Shown here: positions 8,808 to 18,242 of the stretch, one piece after another
Position numbering within the stretch: position 1 is the first letter of the stretch
How the letters are laid out: the number at the start of each line of letters is the position of its first letter
DNA from: Edaphobacter sp. 12200R-103
GTDB taxonomy: Bacteria > Acidobacteriota > Terriglobia > Terriglobales > Acidobacteriaceae
DNA: 64,000 bases
Assembly (NCBI RefSeq): GCF_010093025.1
Contig: NZ_CP048114.1
Coordinates: forward strand, 4,030,001-4,094,000
Reading direction: 5' to 3'
Notes under the pieces: generated by a model
Database searches by the model: none
Told to the model about the DNA's origin: nothing
Seen by the model: only the letters and a program-made list of their open reading frames with translations
Made by a program: the position numbers and the translations under genes

Positions 8808-9989
8808 TTAATTTCCGGCTGAGCTGGCGGGAGGCGGTGGGGTCAGGCCGCCGTGAACGGCTTCGAGCAGGATGCCGGTGGTGTCGTTGGAGTACTCCCA
8901 GAACATGATGCCTCGGAGTTTATGGGCAGTGACGTACTTGCACTTCTCCGCGATCGATTGCGGGTCCTCATAGGTGACGAAGACCTTGGTTCGTGGATTG
9001 TAGAGATAGGGTGCGGCTGCTGCTGAGTCCCAGTGACGGATAAACCCGGTGGCGATCAGGTTCGGAAGTTCCGGGTAGGAGAAGTGCACGCCACGTGCAG
9101 CCCTTCCAGGCTGAAAGAGGCCGTTGTTGCGGTTTTCGACCTCACCCCAGCTTCGACCGTAGAAGGGAAGTCCGAGAACGATCTTGCTGGCGGGCACACC
9201 GGCCTGTTCGTACTCGGTAACAGAGCGGTCGGCGGAGACATTTTTGGGATCGGCGGGATTGTGGAAGAGAGGAGCGTCGTGTCCGGTCGCCGGACCGCCG
9301 ACGTAGAAGTCATAGGTCATCAGGTTGACGGTGTCGACATAGCGCTGCACCTTGTCCATCTCGGTATTAAGGAGGAATTTTGAAGAGGCGCCGGTCGCGA
9401 TGGAGGTATAGAGGCGGCGATGGAGCCTGGTCTGTTCCTTATCGAAACGCAGGCGCAGCTCGGCGAGCAGCAGAGTAAAGTTGTGTTTGTCTTCGGGGCG
9501 GAAGGTGTTTCCGGCGCCGGGCTGGCCTGGATATTCCCAGTCGATGTCGAGGCCGTCGAGCTTGTAGCGCTCGATGAAGCGAACAGCACTCAGGATGAAG
9601 CGTTCGCGGGAACGAGGAGTGAGGGCAGCGTCGGAGAATCCTCCGGACCAGGTCCAGCCGCCGACGGAGACGAGGATCTTCAGAGAGGGATTCGTGCGCT
9701 TGGCCTCATTTAAGATGGCGAAGTTTTCGGCGTCGTGTGAGAAGCCCTCGACGATCTGACCGTCCTTAATATTGGCGAAGGCGTAGTTGATGCGCGTCAG
9801 ACGCCGGACGTTGATCTCGTCAGGGGCGAGGACGCGGTTCTGCGGAAAGACATAGGCGATGATTTCGCGCGAGGCGGAGACCGCTGGAGCGGAGGCGACG
9901 GGGTCGGCTGAGGAAGAGAGTACGGGCATAGCAACAAACGCGATGAGAGCGAGAAGCGCCCTGGAGAACGGTGCAGCAGAGACACGCAT
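8808..9989 (-). CDS. GH18 chitinase-family glycoside hydrolase
   Basis: 393-residue secreted TIM-barrel hydrolase. A signal peptide (MRVSAAPFSRALLALIAFVA) occupies the first 30 residues. The strand-3 motif ILVSVGGWTWSGGFSD and the strand-4 catalytic motif DGLDIDWEYPG (acid E152) identify family 18, and MTYDFYVGG and GLPFYGRSW follow in order. The frame is open upstream to 10160, but that extension overlaps the tRNA-Thr gene and has no signal peptide, so the ATG at 9989 is chosen. Likely substrates are chitin or related N-acetylglucosamine polymers. Confidence 0.92.
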   Translation of the reverse strand: MRVSAAPFSRALLALIAFVAMPVLSSSADPVASAPAVSASREIIAYVFPQNRVLAPDEINVRRLTRINYAFANIKDGQIVEGFSHDAENFAILNEAKRTNPSLKILVSVGGWTWSGGFSDAALTPRSRERFILSAVRFIERYKLDGLDIDWEYPGQPGAGNTFRPEDKHNFTLLLAELRLRFDKEQTRLHRRLYTSIATGASSKFLLNTEMDKVQRYVDTVNLMTYDFYVGGPATGHDAPLFHNPADPKNVSADRSVTEYEQAGVPASKIVLGLPFYGRSWGEVENRNNGLFQPGRAARGVHFSYPELPNLIATGFIRHWDSAAAAPYLYNPRTKVFVTYEDPQSIAEKCKYVTAHKLRGIMFWEYSNDTTGILLEAVHGGLTPPPPASSAGN

Positions 9990-10133
9990 GATGCATAGAG
10001 GGTACCCGATTCGCGGATACTGGTATCGGGTGGAGGACCGTTGCGCGGCCGGGGTATTCCCGGTAGACTTATCCGTGCAGGCAAGGTGCAAAATCTGCGT
10101 GGATTGGGTGGTCTGCGCGGAATCCTCCGAAGT

Positions 10134-10209
<76 letters not shown>

Positions 10210-10379
10210 TTCTCTCTTCCTTTGGTTGGAAAGATATCGCATCGGCGGTTTTTCTCGTCGGTGCAGGTCTGTCTGCTTATGATGATGTCTGGTACATCAC
10301 CACAAGGCGAGACACCCTGATTCGAAAGAAGCCCCTGCTGCTCCTTACAATTCGCTGGTTTGCCATCAGCGCGGCGCTC

Positions 10380-10994
10380 TTGTGGTCACTGGCTGCGTTG
10401 AGTCTTGTGGCCCTGCGTTGGATGGATCCTCCGACTACGGCGGTGCAGGTCGAGCGGCATGTGCAGGCGTGGATTCACGCAACTTCGTACCACAAGCGCT
10501 ACCGCTTCCTTCCCCTGGAGCAGATCTCGCCAAACCTTCAGCACGCAGTGATTGCGGCGGAGGACGGGCGGTTTTATCAGCATCATGGGTTTGACTGGCA
10601 GGAGATTAAGATCGCTGCGTCACAAGATATGGAAGGCGGCCGGACCCGGGGAGCGTCGACCCTCACCCAGCAACTGGTGAAGAATCTCTTCTTCGGAACA
10701 GGCCGCTCGGTGCTGCGCAAAGGCGCAGAGGCCACGCTGGTTCCGGTGGCGGAACTCGTTCTGGGCAAGCGCCGCATTCTGGAGCTTTATCTGAACATCG
10801 TGGAGTGGGGACCGGGCGTGTATGGCGCGGATTCGGCTTGCCGGTACTACTACCGGGTCCCTGCGAGAGCGGTTGGCAGAGAGCAGGCCGCGCGGCTTGC
10901 TGCTGTTTTACCGGCTCCTTTGCGGCGAAGGCCGGAGCGGATGAACAACTACAGCGGAGTGATTTTGCGGAGGATGCAGCAGACGGGGTGGTGA
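10380..10994 (+). CDS. mtgA: Monofunctional biosynthetic peptidoglycan transglycosylase
   Basis: GT51 enzyme that polymerises lipid II glycan chains at the periplasmic face of the inner membrane. The catalytic Glu motif AAEDGRFYQHHGFD (E61), GASTLTQQLVKNLFF and KRRILELYLNIVEWGPGVYG are all present. There is no penicillin-binding transpeptidase domain, as usual for MtgA. The start is uncertain: 10380 is TTG and lies in the middle of the membrane helix. The frame stays open further upstream and encodes IRKKPLLLLTIRWFAI, a better n-region, but no in-frame ATG, GTG or TTG exists there. The real start may be ATT at 10320 or CTG at 10317, or the gene may have a sequence error. Confidence 0.9.
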   Translation: MWSLAALSLVALRWMDPPTTAVQVERHVQAWIHATSYHKRYRFLPLEQISPNLQHAVIAAEDGRFYQHHGFDWQEIKIAASQDMEGGRTRGASTLTQQLVKNLFFGTGRSVLRKGAEATLVPVAELVLGKRRILELYLNIVEWGPGVYGADSACRYYYRVPARAVGREQAARLAAVLPAPLRRRPERMNNYSGVILRRMQQTGW

Positions 10995-11002
10995 ACCGCA
11001 GA

Positions 11003-11038
11003 TCCTTCGACTTCGCTACGCTTCGCTCAGAATGACAC
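11003..11038. repeat. Short dispersed repeat, copy B
   Basis: Carries the same core as the copy at 7385, with an inserted CTTCG unit, directly after mtgA. Confidence 0.55.
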
Positions 11039-11095
11039 GTTTCAAATAGGGCTGCCTGGGATTTTGCGACGGAATTTTGGATGCCCGAACGCAGG

Positions 11096-13228
11096 CTAAC
11101 GAGATCCGTGCAGATGATGGACTACGTTTAGTAAGGAAGAGCAGAGGCGAAGCTCTGTAAGATCGCAGTCGATCTCGCCCTCCCGGGCAAGATCGAACCC
11201 GGACCGTAGACGATCGAGGAGATCCTGGTCCGTGGGTTCGAGGGCGGTGCGAGAAGAAAATGAGTTGTTCTCAATTTGCTGCGCGATCCTCTCTAAAAGC
11301 ACGGAAGATCGTTGCTGGACCTGTACAACGAGGTCCGGCTGGCAGTGGCTGGCGGCGACTCCCTGGTGATGGATCAGTCCGGTTCGGATGAGCAGAGCAG
11401 CGCGCAGCTGGGGTAGATAGTCGCGTGCGCGCTCGAGCAGCTGCCCGGCGGGGGGCGCCTTGGGAAAGGCTTCGAAGTAGGAGGCCTCAATGAGAGCGCG
11501 AAGCTTCTCGAAGCGACGCATGATCTCGCTGGTCTGTTGTTCGAGCCGTACCCGCTGGGGCGCGGCGGGGGCGCCTGGGACGGATTCGGTCAGACGGGCG
11601 ATCTGACGGACGGTTGAGCTGAGCATGGGGCGGAGGGAATCGACCGAGGAGGTAGCCCAGAGGTGGTCGAAGACAAGCCACATGGCCCCGATGCCGAGTG
11701 CAATCCCAAGGACGGTATCGCGGGCAGGGACGAGAGAGGGGTTGATGGAGAAGCGGTTGAGATTGACCAGTTCGTAGGCAAGGATGATCTGAACGCCGGC
11801 GTAGGCGATGCGCGGGCTGGATGTTCCGATCCATGCGCCGAGGAAGGTGACCCCGGCGAAGAGCAGGGTATAGCTGAGGATGGAGTCGATCTGGGGAAGG
11901 ATGAGCATCTGGGCGGTGAAGCCCAGGGCGCATGCGCCCAGAACGACGCCCGCGAAGCGCAGGAGCTGTTTGTGCCGGGCGGCACCGGTGATCGGCAACG
12001 CTGTAAGGATGCAGGTGGCGACCGATGCGCTGAGCCCGACCCAGCCGACGCTCATATAGAACATGTAGCAGGCAATGGCACTCAGGGAGCCGCGGATGGC
12101 GAATTTTAAGTGGCCTTCCTGGCCGGAAGCATGAGGAACGAAGATTGTTCTGGCAGGTTTGGGCGCGGGACGCGGAGGAGCTTCGCCGCGATTGCTCCAC
12201 ATGGCCTGTGAGAGGCTTTCTGCAAGCAGCTCGACGGCCCGTTCGATCTCGGCGAGGATAGGAGCCTGGGTCTCGAAGCGATCGTCCAGGTCGATCCATT
12301 CGGGAATCTCGCGACGGGAGAGATTGCTGCTGAGGATGGAGAGATTGCTGCTGACGGCGATGCAGAGTTTGCGGTCAGCTTCCGTAAGCGCCTCGTCGGT
12401 CTCCATCAGGCTGGCGGTAAGGTCGATGAGTCTTCCGGAGAGCGCGAGGGCGGTGGACAGGCGCTGGCGCTGCTCGAAGCTGTAGCCGGCTTCGATGATG
12501 AAGCTGCGGAGCGTACCGGTGCCGCGGGTGGAGTAGCGCCGGACGAGGTGAAACTGCTTCTTCCAGCCGGCCGGGTCTTCGACGTATTCGCGTAGAACGC
12601 TGCCGGTAAGATCGAGCCTCTCCTGAATGCCTCCGATGACGGCGTCGGGGGGGTGAGTGCGGGCGAGAAGGTATTCGATGAGGACAGATGCCCCGCAGCC
12701 GATGAAGATCACCATCAGGGTGAAGAGCGTCTGGCGCAGCCGCAGGTCGGCGGAGACGGGCTGGTCCCAGATGGTAATTGTGTTGGTGAAGAAGAGACCG
12801 AGGGCGAGAGCGGCTTCATAGACCTTGAGCGAGCTGACGAGATAAAAGGCGAGAAACAGGGTTCCCCAGACCCAGAGAAGGTGAAGGAAGGGGGAACCGG
12901 CAAAGAGCATTGCTCCGAGGATGACTTCAGCGGTTCCGACGGTGCAGGCAGTGGCGACCCAGAGAGCGGAGCGCCGCGTGGACCGGAAACTGTCGCGCGA
13001 GATGAGGATCGGATAATAGGCCCCAAGTACGCCTCCGGGAATGCGGAAGACGACGATCGCGAACATCACCGTTGTGCATGCGAGCACGATGCGCAGCACA
13101 AGCAGGGGACGGCCGGGATAGGAGCTCATCTCCGACTGGAGGAGGCCCCAGAGTGACTCCAGCCATGATGGCTCGCTGGACTGGGATGGGACTTTGATTG
13201 CCGCGGCGATGTCGGCTGCCTCGCTCAT
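11096..13228 (-). CDS. FUSC-family inner-membrane efflux protein
   Basis: 710 residues with the duplicated layout of the FUSC / aromatic-acid exporter family (AaeB, MdtO). An N-terminal bundle of about six membrane segments (roughly 40-200) is followed by a cytoplasmic helical part and a second bundle (roughly 370-520), then a soluble C-terminal tail. It is last in the operon TolC - YtcA-like - HlyD - FUSC, and its start overlaps the HlyD stop by four bases (ATGA), implying coupled translation. With the adaptor and outer-membrane channel it should form an efflux route for small aromatic or amphiphilic compounds; the substrate is not visible. Confidence 0.88.
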   Translation of the reverse strand: MSEAADIAAAIKVPSQSSEPSWLESLWGLLQSEMSSYPGRPLLVLRIVLACTTVMFAIVVFRIPGGVLGAYYPILISRDSFRSTRRSALWVATACTVGTAEVILGAMLFAGSPFLHLLWVWGTLFLAFYLVSSLKVYEAALALGLFFTNTITIWDQPVSADLRLRQTLFTLMVIFIGCGASVLIEYLLARTHPPDAVIGGIQERLDLTGSVLREYVEDPAGWKKQFHLVRRYSTRGTGTLRSFIIEAGYSFEQRQRLSTALALSGRLIDLTASLMETDEALTEADRKLCIAVSSNLSILSSNLSRREIPEWIDLDDRFETQAPILAEIERAVELLAESLSQAMWSNRGEAPPRPAPKPARTIFVPHASGQEGHLKFAIRGSLSAIACYMFYMSVGWVGLSASVATCILTALPITGAARHKQLLRFAGVVLGACALGFTAQMLILPQIDSILSYTLLFAGVTFLGAWIGTSSPRIAYAGVQIILAYELVNLNRFSINPSLVPARDTVLGIALGIGAMWLVFDHLWATSSVDSLRPMLSSTVRQIARLTESVPGAPAAPQRVRLEQQTSEIMRRFEKLRALIEASYFEAFPKAPPAGQLLERARDYLPQLRAALLIRTGLIHHQGVAASHCQPDLVVQVQQRSSVLLERIAQQIENNSFSSRTALEPTDQDLLDRLRSGFDLAREGEIDCDLTELRLCSSLLNVVHHLHGSR

Positions 13229-14442
13229 GACTTGGACCGCATCCCCACGATGGCGACCTCACCCACCCGTAGACCTCCCGGAGGGGGATCGGTGATGCGG
13301 ATACGGACTGGATACCGTGAGGCGAGGCGTACCCAGTTGAGGGTTCTCTGGACGTCGGGCAGCCCCTGGGAGAGTTTTCCGACGACGTCAGGATCCGGGG
13401 TGACGCCGAAACCTACGCTCTCCACCGTTCCCTTCAGCCTGCTGTGGAGATCCGCCATCAGGTAGATGTCCGCAGGGGTCCCGACCTTGAGGTGAGCGAT
13501 CTGGGTCTCCCGGAAGTTGGCGAGAACCCACCATGTGCGGGTATCGATCAGAGTGAACATCTGCTGACCGATCTTGGCGTATTCACCTTCGGAGATGGTG
13601 AGATTGGTGACGCGCGCATCGAAGGGAGCAACGACGCTGCACTGCTCGTAGTTATACCGGGCCAGACGAACGGCGGCGGCACGACTCTCGCGCTGAGCGA
13701 GCAGAGGAGCGAGTACGAGAACGGCCTGCGAAGATTCCTTTACTTGTGCTTCGGCCTGCGTGAGCTGGGCGATAGCCTGCTGCTTCTGCGCGGTGGCGGC
13801 GAGCAGCTTGGCTTTTGAGAGCGAGAGGTTAGAGCGGGCCTGCTCAACGGCGGCGGTCTTTGCCTCTGCGAGGGAGCGTGCGCGGTGGACGTCATCGGGG
13901 GTGACGAACTCCTTGGCGAGCAGAGGCTCGATACGATGAAGGTTTCCGACGGCGTAATCGGCATCGGCCTGCGCCTGGGTGAGGGCGGCATTGGCCTGGG
14001 CGATGGCGGCTTCGCTGACCTGGATCTCGTCGTCGGCGCGTGTCTCGTTGGCGACAGCGCTTTGCCTGCTGGCGCTGGCGACATCGACCGTGCTGACCTG
14101 TGCGGCGATGCGGCGGCTCTCGTTCTGGATCTCTCCCTCAAGGCGTTCCTGCGCGGAGAGGGCGTCCTGCAGGGCATAGAGGTAGGGACGGTCGTCAATC
14201 TTGTAGAGCAGGCTGCCCTTCTTTACGAAGTCGTTATCGTGTACAGGCAGTTCGACGACGGGGCCGGCGACCAGGGGAGCCATGCCGATGATGTTGGCCA
14301 CGACCTCGGCATCGTCGGTACGCGGATAGGTGGTAACGGTGTAAAGCACGGTCGCTGCGCTCAGCAAGGCCCCGGCGACGATCAGGCCGCTGATGAGGTG
14401 TCCGCGCAGGGTGTATTGCTTAGGCTGGGAAGTGTCGTTCAA
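13225..14442 (-). CDS. HlyD/EmrA-type periplasmic adaptor (MdtN/AaeA-like)
   Basis: 405-residue membrane-fusion protein. One N-terminal membrane helix (about 12-33) is followed by the split biotinyl-lipoyl domain (AGPVVELPVHDNDFVKKGSL and, after the hairpin, SVVAPFDARVTNLTISEGEY). Between the halves lies a long Ala/Gln-rich coiled coil (about 85-235). The C-terminal beta-barrel ends near GEVAIVGMRSKS. It bridges the FUSC transporter and the TolC channel. It overlaps the FUSC gene by four bases and lies 13 bases after the YtcA-like gene. Confidence 0.92.
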   Translation of the reverse strand: MNDTSQPKQYTLRGHLISGLIVAGALLSAATVLYTVTTYPRTDDAEVVANIIGMAPLVAGPVVELPVHDNDFVKKGSLLYKIDDRPYLYALQDALSAQERLEGEIQNESRRIAAQVSTVDVASASRQSAVANETRADDEIQVSEAAIAQANAALTQAQADADYAVGNLHRIEPLLAKEFVTPDDVHRARSLAEAKTAAVEQARSNLSLSKAKLLAATAQKQQAIAQLTQAEAQVKESSQAVLVLAPLLAQRESRAAAVRLARYNYEQCSVVAPFDARVTNLTISEGEYAKIGQQMFTLIDTRTWWVLANFRETQIAHLKVGTPADIYLMADLHSRLKGTVESVGFGVTPDPDVVGKLSQGLPDVQRTLNWVRLASRYPVRIRITDPPPGGLRVGEVAIVGMRSKS

Positions 14443-14455
14443 AGTCAGGACCTCT

Positions 14456-14761
14456 CTATCGGAAGAAGACGAGCCAGATGACGCAGCTGACGAAGCAGAT
14501 GAGACATGGGTAGAGCAATGCCGTGGGCCAGAGCTGATCGAGGAGCTTCCAGCGGGAGAAGAGCAGGTGTGCGACGGTAGTAACCCCGACAGCGATCATG
14601 CAACAGAGGATCCATGCAGGGAAGTAGGATCCCAGGAGGTTGACCGAAGGCGAGAAGGCGCAGCCGCTGAGTCCGGCCATGGAGAGAAGAGCACCGGCTG
14701 CGAGGATGCCGTTACCGGCGGCGGCGCGGCCTGGACGCACTGGAACCTGTTTGGGGTTCAT
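14456..14761 (-). CDS. YtcA-like small lipoprotein of the efflux operon
   Basis: 101 residues: lipobox LSGC (Cys34), then FSPSVNLLGSYFPAWILCC and a second hydrophobic segment, ending LVFFR. This pattern and the location next to an MdtN/MdtO/MdtP-type set match the small YtcA family, which accompanies such pumps in enterobacteria. The role is unknown; assembly or stability of the pump is a reasonable guess. The start overlaps the TolC gene stop by four bases. Confidence 0.8.
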   Translation of the reverse strand: MNPKQVPVRPGRAAAGNGILAAGALLSMAGLSGCAFSPSVNLLGSYFPAWILCCMIAVGVTTVAHLLFSRWKLLDQLWPTALLYPCLICFVSCVIWLVFFR

Positions 14762-16200
14762 GGATGATTTCCTTTCGGATGCTGCGTCAGCAGGTCGCCG
14801 GTCCTGAACGCCAGGTTCATGAAGGACTGGAGGACCTGGGTGCGGGCGGTGACATCGACGGCTCGCGCGTGGGCGAGATCGCGTTCGGCAGAGAGGACGT
14901 CGAGGATATTCCGGACGCCGTCCTTGTAGGATTCGACGGCGGCCGAGTAGGACTCGTCGGAGGCGCTTAGCAGGGAGGTTGCCGCCTTTCTCTCGTGCAG
15001 GGCGGTGATTGCGTTGGCGTAGTCGCCCCAGACGTGATCTGCGATGAGGTCTTCGCGTTCGCGGACCTCATGCTCGGCGGCATCCCGCTCGGCCTTGGCC
15101 CTGGCGAGGCGGCTCTCGCGGCGGAAGCCGTCAAAGACGGTCCAGGTCAGGCTGAGCTTCGCATCGTAGGTGTAAGTCTTGCCGTAGGTGCCGCCGAACT
15201 TCTCCTGCTGTCCCCAGGCGCGCAGCCAGCCCTTGGAGCCTTCAAAGTCGAGCTTGGGATAGTAGGCAGAGCGAGCGTACTTGACCTCGGCGTCGGCAGC
15301 CTTGACCCGCGCGATGTCAGCCAGAAGGTCTGGCCGAGTCTGATAGGCGTTCTCAATGGCATCCTCGACGGTCTGGTCCAGCGTATCGGGAATCAGCAAA
15401 TCGCGAAGCTCCTGCACCTTGAAGGGCTTGGTGGGGGAGGCGGTCATGACGGTCGCCAGATCGCCGAAGGCAGTCTGCTCGGCTCCGAGGGAGCTTTGCA
15501 GCTCATAATCGGCCTTGGCGGTTGCAGCCCTGGCCTCGAGCAGGTCGGGAAGCGTGGCCAGGCCGTTGGCCTTGCGGTCGCGCACAGCCTCTTCCACGAC
15601 CCGTGCGTCGTGAAGGTTGACCTCGGCAGCCTCTCGCAGGCCGATGGCGTTAAGGAGGTTGTAGTAGGCCGAGGAGACCTGCTGGATGAGGATCAGGTGC
15701 TGGTTGTTGAAGGTGAGATTGGAGGCGAGCAACTTTGCCTTAGCCGCATTGATCTCATCCCGCCTGGCCCCGAAGTCCACCAGAGTGTAGTCGAGCTTGA
15801 GTGCTGTCTCGAAGGCCCCGATGTCCTGAAGGGCGAAGCTACTGTAGAGGAGAGGAGGGTTGAGGAAGGCCCGGCCTGCTGCTGCGGCGATGATGGTTGG
15901 ATAGAGTTCGCTTCTGGCAATTCCCAGATTAGCGGCTGCGATGCGGGCCCGATCCCATGCGGCCTGGGTTGCGGGGTTATTCTCTTCCGCGATGTCGATC
16001 AGCTCACCCAGGGTATAAGCCTGATTGTCGGTGAGGGTGGCTTCGTGTCGGTAGAGCGGCGTGGGCTGCTTGCCGAAGAGGCTGTGTTCCGGCTGCCAGG
16101 GAGTGGAAGAAGAGGCAGGGGCACGTTGGGCCTGAGCCATTGGAAATACCAGAAAAGCAAGTCCAAGGGGTATGAGAAGGCAGGATAATCGGGTACTCAC
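14758..16200 (-). CDS. TolC-family outer-membrane efflux channel
   Basis: 480 residues with signal peptide (STRLSCLLIPLGLAFLVF, cut near AQAQ). Two repeats of the outer-membrane efflux domain follow, with the usual long helices (LGELIDIAEENNPATQAAWDRARIA in the first half, YRNAI-type segments and heptads in the second) and the FDGFRRESRL motif. It is the first gene of the efflux operon and starts with GTG at 16200, divergent from the AraC regulator. No strong Shine-Dalgarno is seen. Confidence 0.92.
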   Translation of the reverse strand: MSTRLSCLLIPLGLAFLVFPMAQAQRAPASSSTPWQPEHSLFGKQPTPLYRHEATLTDNQAYTLGELIDIAEENNPATQAAWDRARIAAANLGIARSELYPTIIAAAAGRAFLNPPLLYSSFALQDIGAFETALKLDYTLVDFGARRDEINAAKAKLLASNLTFNNQHLILIQQVSSAYYNLLNAIGLREAAEVNLHDARVVEEAVRDRKANGLATLPDLLEARAATAKADYELQSSLGAEQTAFGDLATVMTASPTKPFKVQELRDLLIPDTLDQTVEDAIENAYQTRPDLLADIARVKAADAEVKYARSAYYPKLDFEGSKGWLRAWGQQEKFGGTYGKTYTYDAKLSLTWTVFDGFRRESRLARAKAERDAAEHEVREREDLIADHVWGDYANAITALHERKAATSLLSASDESYSAAVESYKDGVRNILDVLSAERDLAHARAVDVTARTQVLQSFMNLAFRTGDLLTQHPKGNHP

Positions 16201-16288
16201 GAATTAGATTGTGATCTCAAAGCGGTTTGCCGGTCTTGTACGAAATTGCTCTCCCGCGGAATGGTGGGGAACTGATATCCTTAAAGAA

Positions 16289-17302
16289 ATGTCTGGTGAG
16301 CAACAGGAAGGCGATGCGTCTTCTTTACCCAGCACCGCGTATCAGGTCCTAAATGCTTTGGAATCAGAGATTCAGGGGGACCATGGAGAGCGGCCGCTGG
16401 GGGGCGAAGAACATGCCAGGATATGGCGTCATGCCTGCCTGGACGGCATTGAATTATTCCACGGTACTTATAAAAATTACGAGTTTGCGCGGCACTTTCA
16501 CCGGATTCCGGCGATCGGTGTTGTCGACCGCGGGAGGATGAGTTCGTACTGCCGCGGAGGGAACCATATTCTTGCCGCAGGAACGGTTCTCCTGCTCAAT
16601 CCGGGTGAGATTCATGCGCCTGCGCCTGCAGGGCCGTCTGGATGGAGCTTTCGGATGTTCTATCTAGACGATGCTTTCTTCGAGAAGGTCTCGCTGCCTG
16701 CGGCGATGCGTCCCCTGAGATTCCGGCAACCGTTTGTGCAGGACAGGGAACTGGCGTCTACGCTGTTCCAGCTTCATCGCGAGTTGGAGGTCAACGGAGA
16801 CCGGCTGCGCTTTGAGGCGCTCTTCGTTTCGATCTTTTCACGTCTCGCGGAGAGGTACTCGGAGGCCTCGACCCTGGCCGTGGACCAGCGACTGGACCGG
16901 ACTGCCATCGGTGTGGCGCTCGATTATATGGAAGCAAACTACGACAGGAATCTGAGCCTGGACGAACTCGCGGGACTTTCTTCCTATAGCGCTTCTCATT
17001 TTTTAAGAATGTTCCGCGATGTTGTGGGACTGACTCCGCACGCCTACCTGACCCAGTTCCGTATTGAGCTTGCGATCACTCTGTTGCGGTCCGGGACCCC
17101 CCTGATCGATATTGCCGGCCTGGTGGGCTTTACCGATCAGAGCCACTTCACCAGGAAGTTCAAGCGGATTCTGGGTGTGACTCCAGGGCAGTATGCGGTG
17201 AGCTCCGGAACGCGGTACGCCGGGAAAGTTCGGCGGCTACCCGCAAGCGGCGCTCTCGACGGTTTTCGGCGCTACATCCCTGACGGTCGGCGTGAAAAGT
17301 AA
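16289..17302 (+). CDS. AraC-family transcriptional regulator
   Basis: 337 residues. An N-terminal cupin-like sensor (about 45-170: HFHRIPAIGVVDRGRMSSY, then LLNPGEIHAPAPAG) is followed by the double helix-turn-helix of AraC/XylS proteins (about 210-300: LSLDELAGLSSYSASHFLRM, then IAGLVGFTDQSHFTRKFKR, ending GVTPGQY). It is divergent from the TolC-YtcA-HlyD-FUSC operon with a short shared region, so it probably controls that pump in response to a small ligand. The start is not certain: the frame is open to 16211, but 16289 gives a normal-length protein. Confidence 0.88.
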   Translation: MSGEQQEGDASSLPSTAYQVLNALESEIQGDHGERPLGGEEHARIWRHACLDGIELFHGTYKNYEFARHFHRIPAIGVVDRGRMSSYCRGGNHILAAGTVLLLNPGEIHAPAPAGPSGWSFRMFYLDDAFFEKVSLPAAMRPLRFRQPFVQDRELASTLFQLHRELEVNGDRLRFEALFVSIFSRLAERYSEASTLAVDQRLDRTAIGVALDYMEANYDRNLSLDELAGLSSYSASHFLRMFRDVVGLTPHAYLTQFRIELAITLLRSGTPLIDIAGLVGFTDQSHFTRKFKRILGVTPGQYAVSSGTRYAGKVRRLPASGALDGFRRYIPDGRREK

Positions 17303-17454
17303 GTGAAATTTTCGGACTTCCGTAGGCGGTAAACCTCTTCTCGCGACGAGTGATGCCTCGTGGCCACCTTGATAAATGTGCGCTTGGGACGGGCTCTGGG
17401 AGCGCTCTCAGTAATCATTGACGATCGATATTGGAACCACGTAGGATTGCGCCC

Positions 17455-18207
17455 ATGAGACGGCGCGATTTTGTGAAGGGCCTTGCAGTTACCACGGCCA
17501 CAGCGAGTGCTGCGTTGGGGCAGCAGTCTACCCCGCAGGCACAGAACCCACCTCCGGCAGCGAACGCGGTTGATCAGGGCACAATGGCGGCGCATCCTGC
17601 GGCAGCATCGAGTCCGCGTGCGGTATCGCGGGCGGAGCAGATGGCTCGGTTCCATACCCCGAATATTCCCCTGTCTCAACCGGACGTGGTTGCTATGACG
17701 GAGGCGCGCTACTTTACGCCGGTCCGTTATGCCACGCTGGTGCATCTGTGCGAGATCATGATGCCCGCCAGCGAAGATCATCCGAGTGCCATCAAGGCAG
17801 GCGCGCCGGAGTTTCTGGACTTTTACCTCGGGGCATCGCCGGTGAAAGAGCAGACGATGTACAACGAAGGTCTGGATCGCCTGAACGAGGACTGCATGAA
17901 GCAGTTCAACGTGCCGTTTGCCAAGGCGGACGAGAAGCAGGCGGATGCCGTCATTCGTCCGCACCTGAAGGGTTGGATGAATAAACATCCTCCGCGAGAA
18001 GGTCAGGAGCGTTTTATGAACCTTGTACATTTCGACATTCGCAACGCCACCATCAATTCGCCTGCATGGGCTGTTGCCGCGCAGGCGTCGGGTGATCGTA
18101 TGCCAGGAGTCGGTCTGTACTGGGCTCCCATTGAGCCCGGTATCAAGACCTGGGTAGAACACGGTGCGGCGAAATCGACGCCTACCCCGAAGCACAAGCA
18201 CTCTTAG
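17455..18207 (+). CDS. Tat-exported small subunit of a gluconate 2-dehydrogenase-like enzyme (subunit 3 family)
   Basis: 250 residues. MRRRDFVKGLAVTTATAS is a Tat signal. The mature part carries YFTPVRYATLVHLCEIMMPA and AGAPEFLDFYLG, typical of the gluconate_2-dh3 family. These subunits carry the flavoprotein across the membrane and bind it. It lies 35 bases before the GMC subunit, which has no signal of its own. A linker rich in Ala/Pro/Gln follows the signal. The ATG at 17455 places the twin arginines correctly; 17431 is also open but less suitable. Confidence 0.85.
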   Translation: MRRRDFVKGLAVTTATASAALGQQSTPQAQNPPPAANAVDQGTMAAHPAAASSPRAVSRAEQMARFHTPNIPLSQPDVVAMTEARYFTPVRYATLVHLCEIMMPASEDHPSAIKAGAPEFLDFYLGASPVKEQTMYNEGLDRLNEDCMKQFNVPFAKADEKQADAVIRPHLKGWMNKHPPREGQERFMNLVHFDIRNATINSPAWAVAAQASGDRMPGVGLYWAPIEPGIKTWVEHGAAKSTPTPKHKHS

Positions 18208-18242
18208 GACGTTTTTCGTCAGAGAAGGAAGCACGAGACCGC

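Noticed and set aside
14995-16188. 397-codon plus-strand frame opposite the TolC gene
   Set aside because: No family signal and no ribosome site; TolC motifs are on the minus strand with four-base coupling to its neighbours.
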